A model generated the notes under the pieces. That model worked only from the letters and a program-made list of their open reading frames with translations, searched no databases and was not told where the DNA came from. 64,000 nt of DNA from Sphaerolaimus hirsutus (lineage: Eukaryota; Nematoda; Chromadorea; Monhysterida; Sphaerolaimidae), in the NCBI GenBank assembly GCA_964036195.1, contig OZ038450.1, positions 15,378,701-15,442,700 of the forward strand, in the 5' to 3' direction. The position numbers and the translations under genes were made by a program. Below, in pieces: positions 58,701 to 64,000 of this stretch (position 1 is the stretch's first letter; every line of letters begins with the position of its first letter).

Positions 58701-60236
58701 AGTGCCGTGAATTTACATTCAAAAGTTGTCATTACAAAAAGTTCACTTGTCACCTGACGTATAACTTTAACAAATTTATCACCCCCACTTTCCAAGGTGC
58801 AGAATCACTACCTGTTAGCATAGAGCACGTGATTGGTGGGGTCCATGGCGACGGCGTTGCCGTAGTGCAGCAGGGCGGCGCCGGTGTCGTCGCGCGTCAG
58901 GGCCGCCGCCGCCGACTCGATCTCCCGTCTGAACAACTGCATCGCTTCTGCTGATGCGCTGCTGCTCGACTGCGCGGTTTTTTGTATTTATGCACTTGCG
59001 GATGCGTTTCTGATCCTATGCCATAGGGTCTAAGAGTTCTGGAATTTACGGATAAAATTTGTGGTGGAAAGCAGAGTTGCGAAAGCGTATTTACGCTTAC
59101 CTGAAATACCCGGGTAAATGGGTATTTATACTTATGCTCACGCTTACGCTTTCATAAAATACCCGTACGCTTTATTACGCTTTCCCGGCCGAAATACCCG
59201 GGTACTACAAGCGTAAAAAAGCTTTTCACATGGTCCGTTTTTACACTTTTGAAAAATTGTAAAACCACGAAAAAAGAAACTGAAAAAAACTGTGTACCTA
59301 TTTTTAAAAGAATGACTGTGTGTGTGCACTGTGCAGTAATGCCCTGGAAATAGCGACACATGTACAAATTGTGTCGCAATATGAATGTCATGTTAACACT
59401 ATGTCGTGGCTTTAGATTAGAATTTTTGGGGTCAAAAATGGATTCCGACGACGATGTTGTTGCTGTCAACAGCATGAGTTAGAAAATGAATATGACTTAA
59501 GTGTCGCTGCCAATGAACTGCCATCAGCATCTAAGGGCAGGCTACCAAGTGGACGTCTGAAAAACTTTTCTGAGAGCTTGATTTCGGAATAATTCACTGA
59601 GAAAAACTGTCGTAAAGTTTTTTACGCTTACGCTTTTTTACGCTTTCCTATGTATTTTAAAAATACCTTACGCTTTCTGTATCCATACGCAAAATTTGGA
59701 AAGTGTATTTATGCTTACGCTTATGCTTTCCCAAAATACCGGTATTTTAACAACTCTGGTGGAAAGTGGAGGCATTGCATTGGCGCTACCGCACGCTAGT
59801 TGACCACCAGTCAACTGACGTTGACTGTAAAATCTGTATCAAGCTAGCCGATTCAGTTAAAGGGATGTATTGATGATCTGTATTTACAGAGATCTAATAT
59901 TTACATTTCCCATGTTTAAAACGCTTTTAACAGAATTTTCAGTTGACAGCAAGCTTTGGTTTAGCGGCAGTCAACTAGGCGCATTGCCAAATTGGCCAGG
60001 ATAAAAGCGTTCGGTTCTTTTCTATAACTTGTCTATTATACGAATAATAGGTTCAAAGTTAATAGAATAGGTAGGTTCATTCGTTCTCACAAATCGTTGC
60101 AATTTCTGAAAGCCACCATATTACACAACAAACAGACGAAAAAGTGGGAACTAGACCTTACCGAGTCGCTGTGCTCCTCTGTTCGAGACGATGTAAGCCC
60201 ATTTTTGTATGCGTCTATCGATACGGTTCCATCCAT
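40181..60236 (-). CDS. TTC28: TTC28 homologue, TPR-repeat protein with degenerate CHAT-like region (25 exons)
   Basis: Runs right to left from ATG at 60236 to TAA near 40181; about 2,200 codons against about 2,480 in human TTC28. The first exons give an N-terminal TPR block (VLYANR, joined to SAILLKAGSDRWGDALRDAD). An AHMRRGNALRQ / LDKSAFVIVSVLGQELL segment, typical of TTC28, follows. Exons 5-17 are TPR repeats (NLGVVYLRTGDTHSALEHY, MANIGRVLASQND, NLGVCSILSGDYSSSM). Exons 18-21 replace the CHAT region: VVVLQVQNG and LLLKGVEIVLLVGVE are recognisable, but no His-Cys pair is. Exons 21-24 (HLIEKSIQRIRNES, RLLAALGFETLL) match the TTC28 C-terminal half, and exon 25 is a Ser/Arg-rich tail. Vertebrate TTC28 is linked to the spindle midzone and midbody. 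Phases agree everywhere except an uncertain exon 13-14 junction. Confidence 0.88.
40845..41185. repeat. AGCTATCTATC family repeat in TTC28 intron
   Basis: Shares TTTTCGCTCAAAATCGCTA, TCAGCTATCTATCCCTCCGG and AGGAGCGATTTGCTATCTAT with 26784-27627. Limits approximate. Confidence 0.65.
41330..41574. repeat. Inverted repeat, GGTTTCAGCCGGGGTATA
   Basis: GGTTTCAGCCGGGGTATATG at the left pairs with CATATACCCCGGCTGAAAACC-like sequence at the right (41552-41574). A probable MITE in TTC28 intron 24, ending about 95 bases from exon 24. Confidence 0.6.
41669..41960 (-). CDS. TTC28: TTC28 exon 24
   Basis: Acceptor CGCGCAG. LSHLHNELQLTSGTSPIMSS and HATRLLAALGFETLLAVNSD, matching the TTC28 LAALGF segment; donor GCC G|GTACGT. 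Confidence 0.88.
42034..42098 (-). CDS. TTC28: TTC28 exon 23 (short)
   Basis: Acceptor CCGACAG, donor ACG|GTGAGT. AIVAISHFEDDGKLATHMIK; phases match both neighbours. Confidence 0.75.
42293..42584 (-). CDS. TTC28: TTC28 exon 22
   Basis: Acceptor TCTTTCAG. IEKSIQRIRNESNVHNSNNS and VRNKVGPEVAGWLDLMLSVG, a region conserved in TTC28; donor GTA G|GTGAGT. Confidence 0.9.
42651..43112. mobile_element. MITE, TACCGTATTTCCTCG family, diverged, in TTC28 intron 21
   Basis: Starts TGCCGTATATCCTGGAATA. Contains CTCGAATAACTCCC words and ends near CAATGATACAGTA. 66 bases upstream of the exon 22 acceptor. Confidence 0.65.
43331..43664 (-). CDS. TTC28: TTC28 exon 21
   Basis: Acceptor ATTTTCAG. SRLQQIDSNYQSLPISTNPK, KLPLHYMGVDKIDMSRILIA and ECKEAARMLLHL; donor TTG|GTTGGT. 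The next exon continues LLHL-IEKSIQRI as in TTC28. Confidence 0.85.
43729..44044 (-). CDS. TTC28: TTC28 exon 20 (CHAT-like strands)
   Basis: Acceptor CGTTCAG. FLAGCAKVVVLQVQNGCEID and RRFAQCLLLKGVEIVLLVGV resemble the two core strands of CHAT; phase 2 end TTC AG|GTTAGA. Confidence 0.82.
44123..44930 (-). CDS. TTC28: TTC28 exon 19 (divergent CHAT-like region)
   Basis: Largest exon, 269 codons. Starts INMDKSSGHWWVTIKSVLSS and includes LSHPLLAPVMEHMLRAHFEH and a long low-similarity stretch (SANAFGNTKSSICIVSMDDR). Phase 1 end GAA G|GTAAGC. It takes the place of the CHAT N-terminal half but no CHAT catalytic residue is visible. Confidence 0.82.
44972..45193 (-). CDS. TTC28: TTC28 exon 18
   Basis: Acceptor ATTCTCAG. 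Starts ILTSDTDVHQSLHFAEQLRM and ends IETLTENK with donor AAA|GTAACA. The next exon begins only 41 bases later. Confidence 0.7.
45256..45545 (-). CDS. TTC28: TTC28 exon 17 (last TPRs)
   Basis: Acceptor CCATCAG. Joins to give NLGVCSILSGDYSSSMGHLQ and contains LALLHWMVGSVTEALDECQI; donor ATG|GTGGGT. Confidence 0.88.
45795..46057 (-). CDS. TTC28: TTC28 exon 16 (TPR)
   Basis: Acceptor CTTTTCCAG. LCSSKPTAARLHATDLRESQ and GQCRALLHAARMAQAAGQWA, ending EAHVNL with donor CTT G|GTTGGT. Confidence 0.85.
46110..46383. mobile_element. MITE, TACCGTATTTGCTTG family, in TTC28 intron 15
   Basis: Ends TACCGTATTTGCTTGAATA and TTCGAGCAAATACGGTA. It fills 274 of the 352 intron bases, ending 25 bases from the exon 15 donor. 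Confidence 0.82.
46410..46573 (-). CDS. TTC28: TTC28 exon 15 (TPR)
   Basis: Acceptor TGATCCAG. VDCHRGLAAAQLCQRTPDSR and LQLAADGRRAQSDLACAYA; donor TAC GC|GTGCGT. A C-rich MITE lies 25 bases past the donor. Confidence 0.85.
46728..46867 (-). CDS. TTC28: TTC28 exon 14 (5' limit uncertain)
   Basis: Core VMATKAAGTLWLKLGMATTA and ALDMIETCPVEALVK, donor AAA|GTGGGT. The acceptor may be CACCAG (46867) or GGCGAG a little later; the reading frame is certain from the TPR pattern. Confidence 0.78.
47162..47428 (-). CDS. TTC28: TTC28 exon 13 (TPR)
   Basis: Acceptor TTACGCAG. VEALRDIGRASAHFRLHNDA and LLESLWGLAGLYERTGEYEQ. The donor ATG|GTTAGT is phase 0, but exon 14 wants phase 1, reachable by using GTGAAA five bases further on. 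Confidence 0.85.
47684..47860 (-). CDS. TTC28: TTC28 exon 12 (TPR)
   Basis: Acceptor CCGCCAG. ELSVHESVADSLMGQCAAIA and AMADCLHAFDDRLNVARRIK; donor AAG|GTCGGT, phase 0. A MITE ends 35 bases upstream of this acceptor. Confidence 0.88.
47895..48269. mobile_element. MITE, TACCGTATTTGCTTG family, in TTC28 intron 11
   Basis: Starts CACCGTATTTGCTTGAATA and ends ATTCGAGCAAATATTG, with TTGAATAATTCCCCC words inside. It fills about two thirds of the intron and ends 35 bases from the exon 12 acceptor. Confidence 0.78.
48430..48632 (-). CDS. TTC28: TTC28 exon 11 (TPR)
   Basis: Acceptor ACCTCAG. GKLCAMANIGRVLASQNDTA and FYQCLGSVYEQQGKFEKALA; donor GAG|GTTAGT. Confidence 0.9.
48923..49131 (-). CDS. TTC28: TTC28 exon 10 (TPR)
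   Basis: SGPYFKLRDTESARYLQQEV and MAAAYRALGNATARMGALHE. Phase 1 end AAT G|GTTTGT, which the next exon completes as Gly. Confidence 0.85.
49170..49322. mobile_element. hAT-like MITE, GGCGCC family, short diverged copy
   Basis: Starts TAGTGATGGAATGGCGCC and ends GCATTTCCATCACTA. The flanks GGGGTAGA and CTTGTAGA agree only in part. In TTC28 intron 9. Confidence 0.75.
49391..49695 (-). CDS. TTC28: TTC28 exon 9
   Basis: Acceptor AATCCGCAG. RRLHLSTTLGDAVEQLGALR, a loop with SSSNGRRRGD, then DACHLLGLAYYKLE; phase 2 donor GTGGGT. Confidence 0.85.
49969..50173 (-). CDS. TTC28: TTC28 exon 8 (TPRs)
   Basis: Acceptor ACCGCAG. Contains RGQLAAQRNIGLCLSALQQH and RGQMLAHAALAQCAAEHGNA; donor AAT|GTGAGT. 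Confidence 0.88.
50242..50366 (-). CDS. TTC28: TTC28 exon 7 (TPR)
   Basis: Starts DSAMEGAACGHLGNACYSCG; phase 2 end GAC AG|GTACAG. Confidence 0.88.
50439..50936 (-). CDS. TTC28: TTC28 exon 6 (TPRs)
   Basis: 166 codons, phase 0, acceptor CCGCGCAG. Contains DLPNALASYTQCIELAAR, GMGQVHLAMDDLPDAAECF and GVSYGQLSVACHALGQFANA, about four TPR units. Confidence 0.92.
51308..51586 (-). CDS. TTC28: TTC28 exon 5 (TPR)
   Basis: 93 codons, phase 0. SLKLRQSVLSSLSSAYWALG and ARAHANLGVVYLRTGDTHS; ends LLLSLK with donor AAG|GTTGGT. Confidence 0.92.
51772..52044 (-). CDS. TTC28: TTC28 exon 4
   Basis: A poly-C tract then CACAG acceptor; 91 codons in phase 0. AHMRRGNALRQGADWPAALA and LDKSAFVIVSVLGQELLAVA are diagnostic of TTC28. 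A 6.4 kb intron precedes it. Confidence 0.92.
52180..52279. mobile_element. MITE, TACTGTATTTCTTC variant, short
   Basis: Starts TACTGTATTTCTTCTTATAG and ends TTGGAAGAAAAACGGTA. Same internal words (CCAATAGAA, AAAAGTTGACGA) as 54405-54599. Confidence 0.65.
53151..53365. mobile_element. Foldback MITE, CCCAAGCCCTGTAAA family
   Basis: Inverted ends CCCAAGCCCTGTAAA and TTTACAGGGCTTGGG, 15 of 15 bases matching, with TGACA/TGTCA words between. Confidence 0.8.
53662..53908. mobile_element. MITE, TACTCGGCGGACATGATA family
   Basis: Starts TACTCGGCGTACATGATACT and ends AAGTAATCGGAGTA. Collinear with 61526-61770 and inverted 8803-9046. Confidence 0.78.
54405..54599. mobile_element. MITE, TACCGTATTTCTTC variant
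   Basis: Right end CTATTAGAAGAAATACGGTA with a matching left arm GGGTATTTCTTCTAATAGAA. The interior is made of CCAATAGAACGGCA words, in place of the CTCGAATAACTCCCC words of its relatives. Confidence 0.75.
57470..57860. other. GC-rich, CpG-dense island in TTC28 intron 3
   Basis: Contrast with AT-rich surroundings. Contains CCGCGGCC, GCGGCGCGCGTGCGCG, GCGCGCCATGG and GCGTAGCGGCGCGGCAGCG. It could be an alternative promoter or a decayed GGCGCC-type element (ATGGCGCCATTTTT near 57645). Confidence 0.45.
58479..58572 (-). CDS. TTC28: TTC28 exon 3 (TPR)
   Basis: Joins as NR-SAILLKAGSDRWGDAL and ends MIKPNWWK, donor AAG|GTGCGC. Classic TPR helix pair ending in NP-W-like residues. Confidence 0.85.
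58812..58969 (-). CDS. TTC28: TTC28 exon 2 (first TPR)
   Basis: Acceptor CCGCGCAG. Starts SSSSASAEAMQLFRREIES, then ALLHYGNAVAMDPTNHVLYA. Phase 2 end, AAC AG|GTAGTG. Confidence 0.85.
59072..59758. mobile_element. hAT-like element, CAGAGTTG family, with TTACGCTT interior
   Basis: Starts CAGAGTTGCGAAAGCG and ends TAACAACTCTG. The exact 8-base duplication GTGGAAAG lies at 59064-59071 and 59759-59766. Both ends carry TTACGCTTACGCTTT and ACCCGGGTA words; the middle is unrelated AT-rich sequence. In TTC28 intron 1. Confidence 0.88.
60162..60236 (-). CDS. TTC28: TTC28 exon 1 (start codon)
   Basis: ATG at 60236 gives MDGTVSIDAYKNGL and ends EEHSDS with a strong donor TCG|GTAAGG, phase 0, which fits exon 2. 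No homology beyond position and splice fit. Confidence 0.6.
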
Positions 60237-60680
60237 TTCGTGATTTCCGTTTCGCACAGTTTAAATTTCAATGATTTTCAAAACGAGTGAAACTTTTAGT
60301 CAAATGAAAGTGAACTTCGGGCGGATCGTAAAAATTTCACACGCAGCGGGCAGTCAGAAATTGCCGAGCAATTTTTGAAGACGACTGCATGTCGATTATG
60401 TGTCCTGTTCATTGATACACGCGAGCGATTCGCCAGGTAAACAGGTGTCGAAATTGCAGCCATGGAACGATATACTTGTTTATGTACATGCGTAGAAATC
60501 TGCTACCGTAACCGGACAAATAAAGTAATTTAGACTGTACATTTTTTACGTACCTTTATACCTTTTACATATTTTTTATTCTGGCTGCATGAAGGTAGTC
60601 AAATTCACTGAGAATCACGATAGTTGATGATACCCCTGAATGCGTCGCTCCAAGGTCATGTAACGGTTTGTTGTCTAGCA

Positions 60681-61162
60681 CAGTTGTTAAAATGTACGTA
60701 CATTTACTCGAAAAATACGCGTACGCGAGTACGCGGTAAATACATTTACATATACTTTTGAAAAAAGTAATGTACTCACTTTTACGCGTACATTTTAAAA
60801 ATACACGCGTACAGAGAAAGTGTATTTTTGTTGCTAAAATCACAATTTTCTGTTGCTAAAATGAGAAAATTTAGAAGAAATCATATCATTTTTTTCTAAA
60901 ATATAAAAAATAATCACAAAAAAACGACATCTATTATGCTCAACTGACACGCTCACACGTAAAAAGTAGTAGCTTTTACATTTTCCACGGGAAAAGTACT
61001 CGCTTTTACATTTTCCTGGGAAAAAAGTATTTTACTCACATTTACGCACAAGTACAAGTAAAAAAAAGTATTTTACATTTTCTATACTTTATGGTGAGTA
61101 AAACAAAAATACTTACATTTACATATACTTTTGAGAAAAGTTCAGTAATTCTAACAACTCTG
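60681..61162. mobile_element. hAT-like element, CAGTTGTTA family, with TACATTTAC interior
   Basis: Starts CAGTTGTTAAAATGTACG and ends TTCTAACAACTCTG, related to the 59072 element by its ends. The interior repeats TTTACATTT and ACGCGTAC words. Flanks GTCTAGCA and GTCTAGCC match 7 of 8, two bases off the expected edge. Confidence 0.65.
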
Positions 61163-61174
61163 GTGTCTAGCCAT

Positions 61175-61524
61175 TAGTGATGAAAAGCGCCATAAAAGGG
61201 CGCCAACGCCAATGGCGCAAGCGGCGGACAACCGACAAAAACATGCAATAAATACAGACGATATTTTGATAAAAAGCTAAAGGACCTACCGCCTACCTAA
61301 CTGAAAAGTGAAAATATGCATTACCTCCTCCGGTGATTATATGAGGATATTATATTTTTCTCGCAACTAAACCCATTTGAAATGTATGCAACACAAACGT
61401 AGAATGTTTTTTTAGAATCGAATAAATGTGATCGAACTAGGTAGTCATTTGCAATTGTTGGCGTTATTGTGGTGCCGGTTGCACCATCGTGTGGCGCCCT
61501 TTAAATGTTGCCATTGCATCACTA
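61175..61524. mobile_element. hAT-like MITE, GGCGCC family, diverged
   Basis: Starts TAGTGATGAAAAGCGCC and ends ATTGCATCACTA. GGCGCC words remain near both ends only. No target duplication visible; directly abuts the next MITE. Confidence 0.65.
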
Positions 61525-61525
61525 G

Positions 61526-61770
61526 TACTCGGCGGACATGATACTCTGCCCTCGCACTCATTTATGTTTCACGTTGGAAGCGTGCCAATGATGATAAAGC
61601 ATGCGATTTTTGTATAAAGATGAAAAAACTCATTGTTGTGAAAAAATTTACGTAAAGCGTTATAACAGAGATGGCTTTTCCAAGTTTTTTTATGAATATT
61701 GCATGCGTAAAAAATCTTTGGCACGCTTCCAGTGGGAACCACGCGTGCAGGGTATAAAGTGATTGGTGTA
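61526..61770. mobile_element. MITE, TACTCGGCGGACATGATA family
   Basis: Starts TACTCGGCGGACATGATACT and ends near GTGATTGGTGTA. Third copy of the family. Confidence 0.75.
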
Positions 61771-62427
61771 TAGCCATTGAAAAGAGCTTGGGAAATTGCA
61801 CTAACTCCAAAAAGCGCCAGAAATTCCTTACCAACGACACATATTTATGTATTGAGGTATTTTACCCAGTTTGCATCATTTCAGAATCAAATCAAATTGG
61901 TAACCAGTGGCGTCGCGAAAAGTCTACTTTCCGTGTCCTCAAAAAAAATGGTGCCATTCTATCACTAGGTGTGGATTTTATCTATCGTTTAAATTGAAAC
62001 CAACAGTCCTGAAATGGAAGGAGTCATTGCATTAAAACCTCACTGGCCATCGAAATTCAATTATATTTTTTTATGCGGACTTTATGTGCCTACACACATT
62101 AGTTTTTATCAAAATCAACTCATACACCGGCTTTTAACACGTTTGCACTTACTGGAATGAGTCAAATTTTCCAAGTGAACAGTAGTTAACGGACACTTCA
62201 TTCCATAAAACGGAAATGTACGTAAAGCTGACTAACGAGTTTTTCAAAGTTTTTTTATGAAATTTCGGTAGATAACTAGGTTTATATGACATGAATAGCC
62301 ACAGCATAAAAATTGTTTAAAAAAAATTGGATAAGCACCGATGTTGGATATCAACAAAAATCATGATGACGCTCTTGATTCTGTGCAACCGGAACACATG
62401 AGTATGGGCATCAACAAACTGTAAATA
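61771..62427. other. Intergenic, no gene seen
   Basis: AT-rich sequence upstream of TTC28, no recognisable feature. Confidence 0.45.
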
Positions 62428-62982
62428 CAGGGTGCGGCAATTTAGACCTGCGCTCTAGATTTCGAATAACTTGTCACTGGGTGGGCGGATTAACGTCAAA
62501 TTTTAGTTCAACATTAACAACTAAATAGGAAAGGATTCCTGAAAATATGGCTGCGATAGCTCCACTCATTCTCAAGTTATTCATGCAAACGCGTAATTGT
62601 CACTTTACCAACACCCCGTGATAGGTTTCAAACGGGATCCACTTTTCGGGACTCGGATCGGGATTGGGATGGTTTTTCAGTTTTTTTTCTCTTTTTTTCG
62701 CAGCGGCATGCCAAAATGCGTTCACGCGCGCCACTAATCCGCTTTACCGATAAGGAAATCGGCAGACGCTTGCGTAATTGGCTGTAAAGCAAGGTGGTAG
62801 TAAAGTGACAATTGTTGATGTTTGCATCAATAACTTGAGAACGAGTTGAGCTATCGAAGCTATATTTTCAGGGATCCTTTCCTATTTAATCGTTAATGTT
62901 GAACTAAAAATTTACGTTAATCCGACCACCCAGTGACAAGTTATTCGAAATCTAGAGCGCAGGTCTAAATTGCCGCACCCTG
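62428..62982. mobile_element. TA-flanked foldback element, CAGGGTGCGGCAATTTAG ends
   Basis: Begins CAGGGTGCGGCAATTTAGAC and ends AAATTGCCGCACCCTG, flanked by TA on both sides. Arms of about 190 bases pair (ATTTCGAATAACTTGTCACT with its complement). A fragment like the TTCAAACGGGATC repeat (62628-62700) sits in the loop. Fits a Tc1/mariner non-autonomous element. Confidence 0.82.
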
Positions 62983-62999
62983 TACATTTATTTTGACAG

Positions 63000-63260
63000 T
63001 GCGTACTGTCATGTGCCAAACTTGACGCGACCAAACCCTAGCAAAAGAGAAAAATCAGGGCGCGCGCGAACGCGCAGCCCCGCACGCAAAAATTCCGCGG
63101 TAGGCACCCAACCACTCGTTGAGCCCTCGGGGGTCAGCGCGGCCGGCGTGCAGTGGCCGAGCCTCGCCCCGGGAGTCCGGCCCTCCTGACCGCCGGAAAC
63201 TCCCCCGCCAGGTAAGTTTATGAGTGCTCGCCCTCGCCCAACCCACGCACGCCTGAAACA
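63000..63260. other. GC-rich block, unexplained
   Basis: Strongly GC-rich, with CGCGCGCGAACGCGCAG and CCGGGAGTCCGGCCC. A CGCCAG|GTAAGT donor lies at 63211. Open frames on both strands have no recognised domain. It may be a CpG-island promoter with a first exon, or a repeat. Confidence 0.4.
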
Positions 63261-63368
63261 ACTATGTCGCGGGTTCAGGTCCACGGATTCTAGTCCTCCT
63301 CAAACTCACCTTTCGAAAAACTGCCTGCTGTTAGCTGCGTGAACAAAATTGTGATGGTTACATCCTTC

Positions 63369-63748
63369 TACCGTATTTCCTCGAAATACCCCCCCCCCCT
63401 CGAAATACCCCCCCCCCTCTCGAGACCACCATGAAACAATCACCCCCCCCCCCTCGAAATACCCCCCAAATTGAGTGTAAAACAATGTCGGAATCACGTT
63501 AGAACAGTGTTTATACCATCTACGTACTACTATTAGTCTACAGGAGTCTTTACATGTCAGTTATTGATGCATTTTTCTACCCCAGCGCACATCACAAACA
63601 ACGATTTTGTACTAGGATTTCAAAAAAGTTATTGTGAAAAAATACCCCCCCCCCCCCCTCGAAATACCCCCCCTCGTTTACCCCCCCCTCCTCTCGGGAC
63701 CACTATGAAACAATTACACCCCGGGGGGTATTTCGATGAAATACGGTA
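63369..63748. mobile_element. MITE, TACCGTATTTCCTCG family
   Basis: Ends TACCGTATTTCCTCGAAAT and TCGATGAAATACGGTA, with several CCCCCCCTCGAAATACCCC words at both ends. Confidence 0.85.
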
Positions 63749-63895
63749 GTTAATTTCTTTCACAACAGACATAAAAATACATTACCTATGTGCTTTTTAG
63801 TTTACACACTAGATCTATTTTTGTTATTAAATCCAATTGTGGGCAATTAAAAAACAACTCATTTAAAAAAAATCAATTTCAATTGGAAAAGTGAT

Positions 63896-64000
63896 TACCG
63901 TATTTCCTCATAATACCCCCAGCAGGTTTAGTATTCCAGAGTGTAAATTTTGAGGGAGGCTTATTCGGTGGGGGGGGGGGGGTATTATTCCCCAGAAATT
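63896..64000. mobile_element. MITE, TACCGTATTTCCTC family, cut by window end
   Basis: Starts TACCGTATTTCCTCATAATA and holds a long G run at 63968. The right end lies beyond the window. Confidence 0.6.

Noticed and set aside
63009..63284. 91-codon minus-strand frame in the GC-rich block; tRNA-like GGGTTCAGGTCC near 63270
   Set aside because: High GC alone keeps frames open. The B-box-like word has no matching A box or cloverleaf, so no tRNA or SINE is called.

Overview
This window is a piece of an animal nuclear genome, most likely an arthropod. The genes are split into many short exons with GT-AG introns, some under 100 bases. They encode metazoan proteins: a three-finger Ly6 protein, an EF-hand rhomboid, DBF4/chiffon and TTC28. 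No bacterial operon layout, tRNA, rRNA or CRISPR array was seen. The species cannot be fixed from the sequence alone. Positions 5266-5465 are an assembly gap.

Layout: (1) 827-2212, plus strand, a small secreted or GPI-anchored Ly6-like gene in three exons, with both introns carrying transposons. (2) About 2.4-23.9 kb has no gene I can support. It is packed with non-autonomous DNA transposons, two mariner-like 1.2 kb elements and a 6.4 kb foldback/satellite array (about 11.0-17.4 kb). (3) 23993-27854, plus strand, a rhomboid-family intramembrane protease lacking only its N-terminal exon(s). (4) 30833-37580, plus strand, a DBF4 (chiffon) homologue, the regulatory subunit of the Cdc7 kinase, with a split BRCT-like motif, motif M and a CCHH zinc finger assembled across an intron. 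(5) 40181-60236, minus strand, a TTC28 homologue. I could trace 25 exons, coding for about 2,200 residues, with nearly all splice phases consistent. (6) 60.3-64 kb is upstream sequence filled with more transposons.

The most striking feature is the miniature inverted-repeat transposon (MITE) load. At least five hAT-like families show intact ends, and exact 8-base target duplications can be read directly for eight insertions: 1189-1388, 2556-3735, 12692-13124, 14575-15022, 20823-21729, 28384-28802, 33446-33716 and 59072-59758. Several insertions are nested. One hAT insertion has its empty site preserved in a duplicated copy 3 kb away. A second abundant family, with ends reading TACCGTATTTCCTCGAA and C-rich interiors, sits in most of the larger introns of all four genes, sometimes only 25-50 bases from a splice site. 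Many short open frames in the window are translations of these repeats and are not annotated as genes.

The four genes show no sign of working together; they are ordinary neighbours. DBF4 acts in replication origin firing, TTC28 is linked to mitotic midzone and cytokinesis in vertebrates, rhomboids cleave membrane proteins, and Ly6 proteins act at the cell surface.
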